NCBI RefSeq assembly: GCF_040120695.1
Contig: NZ_JBEEAC010000029.1
Location: 6,711 to 70,710, forward strand
Length of the DNA: 64,000 nucleotides
Reading direction: 5' to 3'
Origin: Plantactinospora sp040120695
GTDB taxonomy: Bacteria; Actinomycetota; Actinomycetes; Mycobacteriales; Micromonosporaceae
In this document: positions 42,936 to 51,270 of the stretch, piece by piece
Position numbering within the stretch: the first letter of the stretch is position 1
Layout of the letters: every line of letters starts with the position of its first letter
The notes under the pieces: model-generated
Told to the model about the DNA's origin: nothing
What the model saw: only the letters and a program-made list of their open reading frames with translations
The model's database searches: none
Position numbers and translations under genes: made by a program

Positions 42936-42992
42936 GTGGTCAGACGCGGGCGCGGTGGTCAGACGCGGGCGCGGTGGTCAGACGCGGGCGCG
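42936..42992. repeat. 19-bp tandem triplication at the crp 3' end
   Basis: Three identical copies of GTGGTCAGACGCGGGCGCG at 42936-42954, 42955-42973 and 42974-42992. The third includes the last codons (Ala-Arg-Val) and stop of crp; the other two repeat them in the 3' untranslated region. Confidence 0.95.
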
Positions 42993-43655
42993 GCGGGCGA
43001 GTCGCTCCGGGTCGAGGATGATGATGCTCTTGCCGTCCAGGCGCAGCCAGCCCCGGGAGGCGAAGTCGGCGAGTGCCTTGTTGACGGTCTCCCGGGAGGC
43101 GCCGACGAGCTGGGCGATCTCCTCCTGGGTCAGGTCGTGGGTGACCCGGAGTATCCCGCCGTCCCGGGTGCCGAACCGGCCCGCCATCTGGAGCAGGTTC
43201 TTCGCCACCCGACCGGGCACGTCGGTGAAGATCAGGTCGGCCAGGTTGTCGTTCGTCCGGCGCAGCCTGCGGGCGAGCACCCGGAGCAACTGCTCGGCGA
43301 TCTCCGGTCGGTTGTTCAGCCACGGACGCAGCGCCTGCTTGCGCAGCCGGGCGAGCCGGGTGTCGATCACGGCGGTGGCGGTCGCCGTACGCGGGCCGGG
43401 GTCGAAGAGCGAGAGCTCGCCGACCATGTCGGACGGGCCCATCACGGCAATCAGGTTCTGCCGGCCGTCGGCGGCCCGGCGACCGACCTTGATCTTGCCG
43501 CTCAGGACGATATAAAGACTGTCGCCCGGTTCGCCCTCGTTGAAGACGATCTCGCCCTTACGGATCTCGATCGTTTCCATGTCCTTCGCGAGTGCCTCGG
43601 CAGCCTCGGGGTCCACGCCCTGGAAGATCCCGCTCCGAGCCAACACCTCGTCCAT
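42978..43655 (-). CDS. crp: Crp/Fnr family cAMP receptor-type regulator
   Basis: 225 residues, ATG after GGAGG. N-terminal cyclic-nucleotide-binding barrel (FNEGEPGDSLYIVLSGKIKV...VGELSLFDPGPRTATATA, with GELS and RTATA as the phosphate cassette), hinge helix, then the HTH LTQEEIAQLVGASRETVNKALADFASRGWLRL. There are no Fnr-type N-terminal cysteines. It matches the actinobacterial Crp (Rv3676) that binds cAMP. Place in the order MBL-...-crp-nth is conserved. It is divergent from cbiZ. The cyclase-bearing gene at 21181 is a possible local source of cAMP. Confidence 0.94.
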   Translation of the reverse strand: MDEVLARSGIFQGVDPEAAEALAKDMETIEIRKGEIVFNEGEPGDSLYIVLSGKIKVGRRAADGRQNLIAVMGPSDMVGELSLFDPGPRTATATAVIDTRLARLRKQALRPWLNNRPEIAEQLLRVLARRLRRTNDNLADLIFTDVPGRVAKNLLQMAGRFGTRDGGILRVTHDLTQEEIAQLVGASRETVNKALADFASRGWLRLDGKSIIILDPERLARRARV

Positions 43656-43928
43656 CGCGCACCTCCGCCCACGCGAGCCGCCCGCGGCCGGGTTCCGGCC
43701 GGTGATCGGCGCGCGCCGCCAAGTCTAGGCGCATGTGAAGAGTAATCGGAGGAGCCCCCTGGAATCTTGATCCGGCTCGGGCCCAGTTAACCCCGGATGA
43801 CCAGGGGGTACGCCCGGTTTGGCGGCTCCTGTCTCCACTCGGCCGCCGTACCTGCCGCGCCCGCCCGTACCCAACATCCCGCACCCGCACCGCCACCCGG
43901 CCGAATGCCATGATCGTCCAGGGCGGCG

Positions 43929-43981
43929 ACCTGGACACCAGAGGCGTTATCCGTGCCCGGTGACGCCTCTGGTGTCCAGGT
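43929..43981. repeat. 19-bp perfect inverted repeat (intergenic hairpin)
   Basis: ACCTGGACACCAGAGGCGT (43929-43947), 15-base spacer, ACGCCTCTGGTGTCCAGGT (43963-43981). Perfect pairing over 19 bases. It lies in the 462-base crp-cbiZ divergent region, which otherwise shows no gene. I recall similar CTGGACACCAGAGGCGT elements between genes in Micromonospora-type genomes. Confidence 0.9.
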
Positions 43982-44006
43982 GAACGAATGCATGCGGTTG
44001 TCGACC

Positions 44007-44063
44007 GGTGTGGCGGTGGGTGGCTGGTGTGGCGGTGGGTGGACGGGGTGGCGGTGGGGTTGG
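44007..44063. repeat. Degenerate G/T-rich tandem repeat upstream of cbiZ
   Basis: Two copies of GGTGTGGCGGTGGGTGG separated by 2 bases (44007-44042) and a third diverged copy to 44063. It is G-run rich on the plus strand and 55 bases upstream of the cbiZ GTG. Confidence 0.75.
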
Positions 44064-44117
44064 CCGGTCGGGCGCCCGAGGAGGGAGAGGTCCGGGACCG
44101 GACCGTAGAGTCGGCCG

Positions 44118-44759
44118 GTGCTTGGCGAACCGGAGCTGACCTACCGATCCGAGGACGGGCGCGACCTTCCGCTGCTGGTCTGGCGCTCCCACCGACCGGC
44201 GCTGGCGATCAGCTCCGGCCCGCTCGGCGGCGGGATCGGGGTACGGCACTGGGTGGTCAACGCGACCGTGCCGATGTCGTACCTTCGGGACGACCCGGAT
44301 GCCCACCTCGGCGAGCTGGCCGACCGGCTCGGCCTGCGCGGACCCGGGGTCGGGCTGCTCACCGGCGTCGACGTGGCCGAGGTGGTGACCGCCGACGACG
44401 ACGGTGTCCGGATCTGGGCCACCGTCGGCCTCGGCGCCCCGATCTGGGCGGCGCATGTCGATCCCGTGGGCTCCGTCGATCCGGTGAGTGCCGTGGGCAC
44501 GGTCAACGTCGTCGCGCTGTTGCCGGAGCGCCTGGGTGATGCCGCCCTGGTCAACGCCGTCGCGACGATCACCGAGGCAAAGGCGCAGGCGCTGCGCGAG
44601 CTGGGCCTGGCGGCCACCGGCACCGCCACCGACGCGGTTACCGTGCTCTGCCCGCCGGACGGTCCCGCCGCCCCGTACGGCGGCCCACGGTCGCGCTGGG
44701 GAGCCCCGCTGGCCCGCGCCGCCTGCCGGGCGGTACGCGAGGGTGGTGCTCGAAGGTGA
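44118..44759 (+). CDS. cbiZ: Adenosylcobinamide amidohydrolase
   Basis: 213 residues from a GTG at 44118. CbiZ cleaves adenosylcobinamide to adenosylcobyric acid, letting a cell salvage incomplete corrinoids. Family features seen: GGIGVRHWVVNATVPMSYLRDDPDAHL, GPGVGLLTGVDVAEVVTADDDGVRIWATVGLGAPIWA, and the Thr/Asn-rich GTVNVVALLPERLGDAALVNAVATITEAKAQAL. No cobalamin riboswitch or other cob genes are nearby. It is followed after 87 bases by a capA gene on the same strand. Confidence 0.82.
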   Translation: MLGEPELTYRSEDGRDLPLLVWRSHRPALAISSGPLGGGIGVRHWVVNATVPMSYLRDDPDAHLGELADRLGLRGPGVGLLTGVDVAEVVTADDDGVRIWATVGLGAPIWAAHVDPVGSVDPVSAVGTVNVVALLPERLGDAALVNAVATITEAKAQALRELGLAATGTATDAVTVLCPPDGPAAPYGGPRSRWGAPLARAACRAVREGGARR

Positions 44760-44846
44760 CCGGGGGAGGCCCCCTCCTGGCGGCGCGGCAACATCGGCCG
44801 GTCGACGGTCGCCCCGGTCGCCCGAGCCCGGTACTGTCACCGAGCG

Positions 44847-46046
44847 ATGTACGAGACCGAGCCGACCAGACCCAGGTCCCGCCGGGCGCCCCGCAGCGCC
44901 GGCCGGACCGCCCTCGTCGTCACCGCCGTCCTCGCCGTGCTCCTCGGGGTGGGTGTGGCGGGAGTGGCCGCCTTCGACATGCTCGGTGGCGACGACCCGG
45001 CCGGGCCGCAGGCCGCGCCGAGCGCCACCGGCCCCGCCTCGGCCGACCCGTCCCCGACGGGCGAACCGGAGCCAAAGGTCATCTCTATGTCCGCCACCGG
45101 CGACATCGTGATGGGCAATGCCCCCGGTCGGCTGCCGGCCAACGGAGGCAAGGGCTTCTTCGACTCGGTCCAGAAGGCGCTCGCCGCCGACCTGGTGATG
45201 GGCAACCTCGAAGAGCCGTTGACCGATGACACCGGCACCTCCAAGTGCGGCGCCAACTCGACCCGCTGCCACCAGTTCCGGGCCCCGCCGTCGTATGCGG
45301 CGCACCTCAAGGCGGCCGGCTTCGAGCTGCTCAACCAGGCCAACAACCACGGGTACGACTACGGCGAGGCCGGCTACGAGAACACCCAGAAGGCGCTGGA
45401 GAAGTACGGCCTCCAGCACACCGGCGCGCCCGACCAGATCACCGTGGTCGACGTCGAGGGGGTCAAGGTGGCGGTGGCCGGCTTCTCGTCGTACCGCTGG
45501 TCCAACAGCCTGACCAACATCAGCTCAGCGAAGAAGGTGATCCAGAAGGCCGCCGGCATGGCGGACCTGGTGGTCGTGCAGGTGCACATGGGCGGCGAGG
45601 GCTCGGACAAGACCCGGGTCCGGCCCGGCACCGAGATGTTCCTGGGCGAGAACCGGGGCGACCCGATCAAGTTCTCGCACTCGATGATCGACGCCGGTGC
45701 CGACCTGGTGGTCGGGCACGGGCCGCACGTGATGCGGGCGCTGGAGTTCTACAAGGGCCGGCTGATCGCTTACAGCCTTGGCAACTTCGCCGGTGGCGGG
45801 GGGACGCTCAGCAACAATGGCCGACTCGGCTGGGGAGGCATACTCAAGGTCTCGCTGACCGCCGAGGGCGAGTGGATGGGCGGGCAGCTCGTCTCGACGT
45901 ACATGAATGGCGCGGGCAAGCCGACGATGGACTCGCAGCGGCGGGCCGCCGGTCTCGTCCGGGACCTGTGCAGATCCGACTTTCCCAAGACCGGCGCACG
46001 GGTCGCCGCAGACGGCAAGATCACCCCGCCGGCCGCCGCCAGCTGA
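44847..46046 (+). CDS. CapA-family extracytoplasmic metallophosphoesterase-like protein
   Basis: 399 residues. A basic N-terminus and membrane anchor or signal (TALVVTAVLAVLLGVGVAGVAAF, about 21-43), a Pro/Ala/Ser tether, then the CapA domain: SATGDIVMGN, MGNLEEPL, ANNHGYDYGEAG, VQVHMGGEGSD and GHGPHVMRALEFYKGRLIAYSLGNF. CapA/PgsA proteins take part in poly-gamma-glutamate export in bacilli; in actinomycetes the role is open. Within the conserved crp-nth stretch this gene and cbiZ are additions relative to the mycobacterial order I recall. Confidence 0.88.
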   Translation: MYETEPTRPRSRRAPRSAGRTALVVTAVLAVLLGVGVAGVAAFDMLGGDDPAGPQAAPSATGPASADPSPTGEPEPKVISMSATGDIVMGNAPGRLPANGGKGFFDSVQKALAADLVMGNLEEPLTDDTGTSKCGANSTRCHQFRAPPSYAAHLKAAGFELLNQANNHGYDYGEAGYENTQKALEKYGLQHTGAPDQITVVDVEGVKVAVAGFSSYRWSNSLTNISSAKKVIQKAAGMADLVVVQVHMGGEGSDKTRVRPGTEMFLGENRGDPIKFSHSMIDAGADLVVGHGPHVMRALEFYKGRLIAYSLGNFAGGGGTLSNNGRLGWGGILKVSLTAEGEWMGGQLVSTYMNGAGKPTMDSQRRAAGLVRDLCRSDFPKTGARVAADGKITPPAAAS

Positions 46047-46140
46047 GTGGGCTGTCCCCCCGGGCGGGCGGTTTCCCATGCTTCGGCCAGGGTCGTGCTC
46101 CCCGAGGTCGATGTCGGCGCCGCGACGTAGGCTGGCCGGC

Positions 46141-47007
46141 GTGAGTGCCAGAGACGACTCCGCGCGGACCGGAGTCGGAGTCGCAGTCGAGCCCGGCGCG
46201 GCGACCCGGGCGATCCGGGCAACGCGGCCGACCCGGCGTACCGTCGAAACCGAGCTGGGCCGCAAGCGGCGGGCGCGGCGGATCGGCCGGGTCCTGACCG
46301 AGACGCACCCCGACGCCCATTGTGAGCTCAACCACCAGGGTCCGTTGCAACTGGCCGTCGCGACCATCCTCTCCGCGCAATGCACCGACCAGCGGGTCAA
46401 CGAGGTGACGCCCAAGCTGTTCGCTCGCTACCCGACCGCGGCCGACTACGCCGGGGCGGACCGGGCCGAGCTGGAGGAGCTGATCCGACCCACCGGCTTC
46501 TTCCGGAACAAGACCAACTCCTTGATCAATCTCGGTCGTCAGCTGGTCGAGCGGCACGACGGCGAGGTGCCGCGCCGGATGGCCGACCTGGTGGCGCTGC
46601 CCGGGATCGGTCGCAAGACCGCCAACGTCATCCTCGGCAACGCCTTCGGGGTGCCCGGGATAACCGTCGACACCCACTTCGACCGGCTCGTGCACCGGTG
46701 GGAGCTGACCACCGAGACCGACCCGGTCAAGATCGAGCACGCCGTCGGCGCGCTCTTCGAGCGCCGCGACTGGACGATGCTCTCGCACCGGGTGATCTTC
46801 CACGGCCGGCGGGTCTGCCACGCCCGCAAGCCCGCCTGCGGTGCCTGCACACTGGCCCGGCTCTGCCCCTCCTACGGGCTCGGCCCGACCGACCCGGCCG
46901 CCGCCGCGAAACTGCTCAAGGGCCCCCGCGCCCGCGAGCTGGCGGCGCAGGCCGGGGTCGATCCCGACCTGGTGCCGGCGACCGCCGCCGTCGGCGACAC
47001 CCCGTGA
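46141..47007 (+). CDS. nth: Endonuclease III
   Basis: 288 residues from GTG 46141; the first 45 residues are a basic, Thr/Arg-rich extension. DNA glycosylase/AP lyase for oxidised pyrimidines. The helix-hairpin-helix is LPGIGRKTANVILGNAFG with the catalytic lysine; the catalytic Asp is in ITVDTHFDRL; the iron-sulfur loop C-x6-C-x2-C-x5-C is CHARKPACGACTLARLC. Also present is LSAQCTDQRVNEVTP. The stop overlaps the GTG of the thioredoxin-like gene. crp-nth linkage is conserved in actinobacteria. Confidence 0.95.
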   Translation: MSARDDSARTGVGVAVEPGAATRAIRATRPTRRTVETELGRKRRARRIGRVLTETHPDAHCELNHQGPLQLAVATILSAQCTDQRVNEVTPKLFARYPTAADYAGADRAELEELIRPTGFFRNKTNSLINLGRQLVERHDGEVPRRMADLVALPGIGRKTANVILGNAFGVPGITVDTHFDRLVHRWELTTETDPVKIEHAVGALFERRDWTMLSHRVIFHGRRVCHARKPACGACTLARLCPSYGLGPTDPAAAAKLLKGPRARELAAQAGVDPDLVPATAAVGDTP

Positions 47008-47747
47008 GGTGGTTGCGTCCCGGCGGGTCGCTGCTGGCACTGGTGTTGCTCGCCGCCGCCTGTACCGGGCCGGACGCGGCACCGCGGGACGCTGACCCGA
47101 CGGCGGGTGGGGAGAGCGCCACGACCACCGCCTTCGCCGACTGCACCACCCTGACCGCCCCGCTCGCCACCCCCGGCACTCCAGCAGGCCAGCCGGCCAG
47201 TTCGACGGCCGGTGCACCGGTTGGCTCGACGGCCGGCTCGACGGCCGGTGCACCGGTTGGCTCGACGGCCGGCTCGAAGGTCGGCTCGACGGCCGATGCA
47301 CCGGCCGGTTCGATGGTCGGGCGGTCGCTGCCGGCGTTGAGGCTGCCCTGCTTCGTCGGGACCGGCGAGGTCGACGTCGGCGAGTTGCGCGGACCGGCCG
47401 TGGTCAACCTGTGGGCCTCGTGGTGCCGGCCCTGCCGCAAGGAGCTGCCGGCCTTCCAACGGCTCACCGAGCGGGCCGGCGACCGGCTCCGGGTGGTCGG
47501 GGTGAACAGCGGGGACGCCCGACCCGCCGCCGCGTCGATCGGCGAGGACTTCGGGCTGGAGTTCCCCAGCCTCTACGACCGGGACAAGAAGCTGCTGACC
47601 GAGCTGGGCGGCCGGCCGGTACTGCCGATCACGCTCTTCGTGGACGCGGAGGGGCGGATCCGGCACCGGGACGAGACGGGTGCCCTCGACGACGCCGAGC
47701 TGGCGACGCTGGTCCGCCGGCACCTGGGGGTGGCGGTGCCGTCGTGA
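47004..47747 (+). CDS. Thioredoxin-like (TlpA/ResA type) lipoprotein
   Basis: 247 residues from GTG 47004 (GTGA overlap with nth). Signal peptide with LLAAAC as probable lipidation site, then a Ser/Thr/Gly/Ala-rich linker with repeated STAGAPVG units (about 55-105). The thioredoxin fold follows with the CxxC centre WASWCRPCRKELP (near residue 140), VVGVNSGDARPAAAS, and cis-Pro segment VLPITLFVD. It should act outside the membrane in disulfide reduction. Rv3673c has the same place between nth and the Nudix gene. Confidence 0.9.
   Translation: MRWLRPGGSLLALVLLAAACTGPDAAPRDADPTAGGESATTTAFADCTTLTAPLATPGTPAGQPASSTAGAPVGSTAGSTAGAPVGSTAGSKVGSTADAPAGSMVGRSLPALRLPCFVGTGEVDVGELRGPAVVNLWASWCRPCRKELPAFQRLTERAGDRLRVVGVNSGDARPAAASIGEDFGLEFPSLYDRDKKLLTELGGRPVLPITLFVDAEGRIRHRDETGALDDAELATLVRRHLGVAVPS
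47202..47300. repeat. In-frame repeats in the TlpA-like linker
   Basis: TCGACGGCCGGTGCACCGG occurs twice, interleaved with TTGGC and TCGACGGCCGGC units, giving an approximately 36-base periodicity with a diverged third copy. The repeat encodes the STAGAPVG linker. Confidence 0.8.
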
Positions 47748-48454
47748 CCGAGTACCAACTCCCGGCGTGGTGCGAGCCGCTGCTCACCCGGGTCCGGTCC
47801 GCCCGTACCGAGGACTTCACCCAGTTGCGCACCCCGGCCAACCGCGGGCGGGCCAGTGCCGTACTGGTGCTCCTCGGTGAGCAGCCGGAGCACGGGCTCG
47901 ACGTGCTGATCCTGCAACGGGCCGCGACCCTGCGCACCCATGCCGGGCAGCCGGCCTTTCCCGGTGGGGCCTGCGACCCGGGTGACGAGGACGCGGCGGC
48001 GACCGCCCTGCGGGAGGCGCACGAGGAGGTCGGCCTCGACCCGAGCAGCGTCACCGTGCTGGCCCAGTTGCCCCGGCTGTGGATTCCGGTCAGCGACTTC
48101 GTGGTCACCCCGGTACTCGCCTGGTGGCACCGGCCGCATCCGGTGCACTCCCGGGAGCCGGCCGAGGTGGCACACGTCGCGCGGCTGCCGGTCACCGAAC
48201 TCGTCGACCCGGCCAACCGGGTCCGGGTACGCCACCCCAGTGGCTGGATCGGCCCTGCCTTCCAGGCCCGGGGGATGCTGGTCTGGGGCTTCACCGCAGG
48301 GGTGCTGGCAACCCTGCTGGAGATGGCCGGTTGGGCGCGGCCGTGGCCGCAGGACCGGGTACTCGACCTGCCGCCGGCGAGCCCGCCCCCGAGTCCCGCC
48401 CCGGGCGTGGAGAACCGTGACGCGGTGCAGGAGCGGGACGCGGCGCCATCCTAG
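47744..48454 (+). CDS. Nudix hydrolase, CoA pyrophosphatase type
   Basis: 236 residues from GTG 47744 (GTGA overlap). The Nudix box GACDPGDEDAAATALREAHEEVGLD (about 80-104) is preceded by LRTHAGQPAFPGG, the NuCoA motif of CoA-diphosphatases (compare NudL, Rv3672c). It would hydrolyse CoA or acyl-CoA to phosphopantetheine and 3',5'-ADP. The C-terminus is Pro-rich and probably disordered. It ends 48 bases before the marP start chosen here, so the operon nth - tlpA-like - nudix - marP is intact. Confidence 0.9.
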   Translation: MTEYQLPAWCEPLLTRVRSARTEDFTQLRTPANRGRASAVLVLLGEQPEHGLDVLILQRAATLRTHAGQPAFPGGACDPGDEDAAATALREAHEEVGLDPSSVTVLAQLPRLWIPVSDFVVTPVLAWWHRPHPVHSREPAEVAHVARLPVTELVDPANRVRVRHPSGWIGPAFQARGMLVWGFTAGVLATLLEMAGWARPWPQDRVLDLPPASPPPSPAPGVENRDAVQERDAAPS

Positions 48455-48502
48455 GCACCGGTGGCCAAGGCCGTTCCCAGGTCTCCCCCGTACCCTGAAC
48501 GG

Positions 48503-49681
48503 GTGTCGGTGGTGGATGTGGTCCTGATCCTGCTCATGTTGCTGTTCGCGATCAGCGGCTACCGGCAGGGATTCGTGATCGGCCTGCTCTCCTTCACCGG
48601 CTTCTTCGGCGGCGCCCTGCTCGGGTTGCAGGTCGGTCCGCTGCTCGCGGAGCAGTTCACCAGCAACGCGACCCGGATCGTGGTGGCGCTGGTCTCGATC
48701 TTCGGCCTGGCGGTGCTCGGCCAGGCCCTCGCCGGCTGGCTCGGCTCACACCTGCGGCACGCCATCACCAGCAGGGCCGGACGGACGGCCGACGACGTCG
48801 GTGGGGCGGTGGTCTCGCTCTTCGCCGTACTCCTGGTGGCCTGGCTGGTGGCCGTTCCGCTGGCCTCCTCGTCGCTGCCCTGGCTGGCCAGCGCGGTCCG
48901 CAACAGCGCGCTGCTGACCGTGGTGGACCGGGTACTGCCACCGGAGGCGCAGGCGCTGTCCCGGGCGTTGCGGGACACCGTCGACACCAACGGATTCCCG
49001 GACGTGTTCGGCGGGTTGGCCCCGACCCGGTCCCGCGAGGTGGCCTCGCCCGACCCGGCCCTGGCGGGCTCGCAGGTGGTGGTGAACGGGCGACGTTCGG
49101 TGGTCAAGGTGCTCGGCAACGCGCCCAGCTGCTCCCGCCGGATCGAGGGCTCCGGTTTCGTGTACGCCGAGAACCGGGTGATGACCAACGCGCACGTGGT
49201 GGCCGGCACCCGGAGCGTCCGGGTCGAACTGGCCGGAGAGCGGCACAGTGCCCGGGTGGTCGTCTACGACCCGGACCGCGACCTGGCGGTGCTCTACGTG
49301 CCGGAGCTGTCCGCTCCGGTGCTGCGGTTCGCCACCGGGCAGGCGGCGATCGAGGATGACGCGATCGTGCTCGGATTCCCCCTGGACGGCCCCTACAACG
49401 CCCAGCCGGCCCGGATCAGGGACGTCGGGCAGATCACCGGCCCGGACATCTACGAGTCGGGCCGGGTCAATCGGGAGATCTACACGATCCGGGGGCTGGT
49501 CCGCAGCGGAAACTCCGGCGGCCCGCTGGTGGCCCCGGACGGCCAGGTGCTCGGGGTGATTTTCGCGGCGGCGGCCGACGACCCGAACACCGGCTTCGCG
49601 GTGACCGCCGACGAGGCCCGCTCCACCGCCAGCACCGGCCTGGAACGGACCCGGGTCACCAACACCGGTGCCTGCACCTGA
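48503..49681 (+). CDS. marP: Membrane serine protease MarP (acid resistance)
   Basis: 392 residues. Start GTG 48503 gives MSVVDVVLILLMLLFAISGYRQGFVIG, matching MarP N-termini; a GTG 42 bases earlier is open. Four helices of the colicin V production (CvpA) type cover about 1-130. The periplasmic chymotrypsin-like domain holds the triad: His in TNAHVVAGT, Asp in DPDRDLAVLYV and Ser in GNSGGPL. The Cys in SCSRRIEG and the C-terminal GACT may make the disulfide known in the mycobacterial enzyme. In M. tuberculosis, MarP keeps cytoplasmic pH neutral in acid by activating a peptidoglycan hydrolase. Confidence 0.94.
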   Translation: MSVVDVVLILLMLLFAISGYRQGFVIGLLSFTGFFGGALLGLQVGPLLAEQFTSNATRIVVALVSIFGLAVLGQALAGWLGSHLRHAITSRAGRTADDVGGAVVSLFAVLLVAWLVAVPLASSSLPWLASAVRNSALLTVVDRVLPPEAQALSRALRDTVDTNGFPDVFGGLAPTRSREVASPDPALAGSQVVVNGRRSVVKVLGNAPSCSRRIEGSGFVYAENRVMTNAHVVAGTRSVRVELAGERHSARVVVYDPDRDLAVLYVPELSAPVLRFATGQAAIEDDAIVLGFPLDGPYNAQPARIRDVGQITGPDIYESGRVNREIYTIRGLVRSGNSGGPLVAPDGQVLGVIFAAAADDPNTGFAVTADEARSTASTGLERTRVTNTGACT

Positions 49682-49731
49682 GGCGGTGGCGGGGACGGCG
49701 GCAGGGACGTTCCGCCGGCCGGCTGGTGGGG

Positions 49732-51030
49732 TCAGGGGCGGTTCCGCCGGGCCCGACGCCGGGCCACCAGCACGGCCGCGGGGACGACCAGGAGCAGGAG
49801 GATGCCGCCGCTCCACAGCCCGGGCAGTTGGTGGCCGACCGTGTCGCCCGCCGGCTCGGCATTCCAGTCGGCCGAGTGGCCGGACGCCGCCGTGCCCACG
49901 CTCTCCGCCGGGTCGGTGGCGGACGGCGTCGCCGACTCCTGAGCGGGTGCCGAGCCGAAGCCGGCGACCCCGGGCGGGGCGGCGCCGTCGTCCAGCGGAT
50001 TGGTCCGTACGCTCGACACCTCGCCGTTCAGCGCGGCGAGCGGGTCGACGACGCCGAAACCGAACCGGTCGTCCCGGCCGGACGGCCCGACGTCCCGAGC
50101 GGTGTTGATCAGCCGGTTGACCACGTCAGCGGCGGTCATCTTCGGCCAGTGCGATCTGACCAGGGCTGCCGCCGCGGCCACCAGCGGCGCGGCGAAGCTG
50201 GTCCCCTGGACCCGCCAGAAGCCGTTCGGCCGGGCGCCGGTGAGGCCGGTGGCCGGGGCGGAGAGCACGGTCTCCGGGCCGGTGATCGAGCCTGACCAGA
50301 GGGCGTCGCTCTCGCGTTCCAACCCCGCCACGGCGACGACGCCCGGCTCACGGGCCGGGTACCAGACCCGTTTTCCGGCGGACGAGCCCAGGTTGCCGGT
50401 GCAGGCGACGACGACCACGTCCCGGGCGAAGGCGTAGTCGAGGGCGGCGGCGAGCGCCGGGCTCTCCGCGGTGCCGCCCAGCGACAGGTTCACCACCTGG
50501 GCGCCGTTGTCGACCGCCCAGCGGACGCCCTTCGCGACGATCAGCGCGTCGTCGTAGCGGTTCTCCTCGTCGAGCACCCGGACGGGCAGGATCTTGGCCT
50601 TGGGGGCGAGCCCGGCCACGCCCCTGGTGTCGTCGTTGCGCCCGGCGATCAGCGCTGCGACCGTGGTGCCGTGCCCGACCGGATCGGTCTGGCCGTCGCC
50701 GATCCCCTCGACCAGATCGATGCCGGGCAGCACCTGCCCGGCGAGATCCGCGTGCGAGGCGTCCACCCCGGAGTCGACGACCGCCACCGTGACGCCCTTG
50801 CCGGAGGCGACCTTCCAGAGCGCCTTGGCGTTGAACTCCGCCAACTGCCACTGCTCGTCGCGCACCGCGTCGGCCAGCACGGGCAGGCTGGCCGGCGGTG
50901 CCGGCACCGCGGCGGTCGCCGGTGCCGGCCGCGGACCGAACAGCGATCCGGCGATCCCGGCCGTGGCGAGCAGCGCCGCTCCGGCGACCCGGGCGACGGC
51001 ACGTTCGTATTGATGCGGCAGCCTGGTCAC
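49732..51030 (-). CDS. mycP: Mycosin, type VII secretion subtilisin-like protease
   Basis: 432 residues. Signal peptide (VAGAALLATAGIAGSLFG), then S8 peptidase with Asp86 (VAVVDSGVD), His120 (GHGTTVAALIAG), oxyanion Asn in CTGN and Ser278 (GTSFAAP). A Pro/Ser/Ala-rich linker precedes a C-terminal transmembrane helix (GGILLLLVVPAAVLVARRR). This is the mycosin layout of ESX systems. It lies downstream of eccC on the same strand with 240 bases between, and is convergent with marP. Confidence 0.93.
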   Translation of the reverse strand: MTRLPHQYERAVARVAGAALLATAGIAGSLFGPRPAPATAAVPAPPASLPVLADAVRDEQWQLAEFNAKALWKVASGKGVTVAVVDSGVDASHADLAGQVLPGIDLVEGIGDGQTDPVGHGTTVAALIAGRNDDTRGVAGLAPKAKILPVRVLDEENRYDDALIVAKGVRWAVDNGAQVVNLSLGGTAESPALAAALDYAFARDVVVVACTGNLGSSAGKRVWYPAREPGVVAVAGLERESDALWSGSITGPETVLSAPATGLTGARPNGFWRVQGTSFAAPLVAAAAALVRSHWPKMTAADVVNRLINTARDVGPSGRDDRFGFGVVDPLAALNGEVSSVRTNPLDDGAAPPGVAGFGSAPAQESATPSATDPAESVGTAASGHSADWNAEPAGDTVGHQLPGLWSGGILLLLVVPAAVLVARRRARRNRP

Positions 51031-51270
51031 AGCATGGTCATTTCACCCCGGGGGACACATGATGCACGGAGGTTACCCCGTTTCACCCCCGTCGCGTGGC
51101 GAAACTTTGCAACCGATCTGAGATCCACTGTCCACCGCCCCGAGACCGAGGATCGAGCCGCCCTGGTGATCAGGTCCTCCGGCCCTGTGGACCTGACGGA
51201 AGGACGGATCCGACGGAACGACGGACCCGACGAGACCCAGCCCCCGGGAGGCTCCGCCCGACGAGAGCGG

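Noticed and set aside
42936..42992. Possible iteron or origin-type repeat
   Set aside because: Only three copies that contain the end of crp; no AT-rich region or replication gene is near.
43656..44117. Cobalamin riboswitch ahead of cbiZ
   Set aside because: No B12-box-like segment was found; the region holds the 19-bp hairpin and G/T-rich repeats only.
49732..51030. Secreted subtilisin unrelated to ESX
   Set aside because: The C-terminal transmembrane helix and linkage to eccC and eccD make mycosin the better call.
51031..51270. WXG100 (Esx) gene between mycP and eccC
   Set aside because: No frame carries a WxG motif or helical hairpin; the stretch shows only a 7-bp hairpin near 51171-51196.
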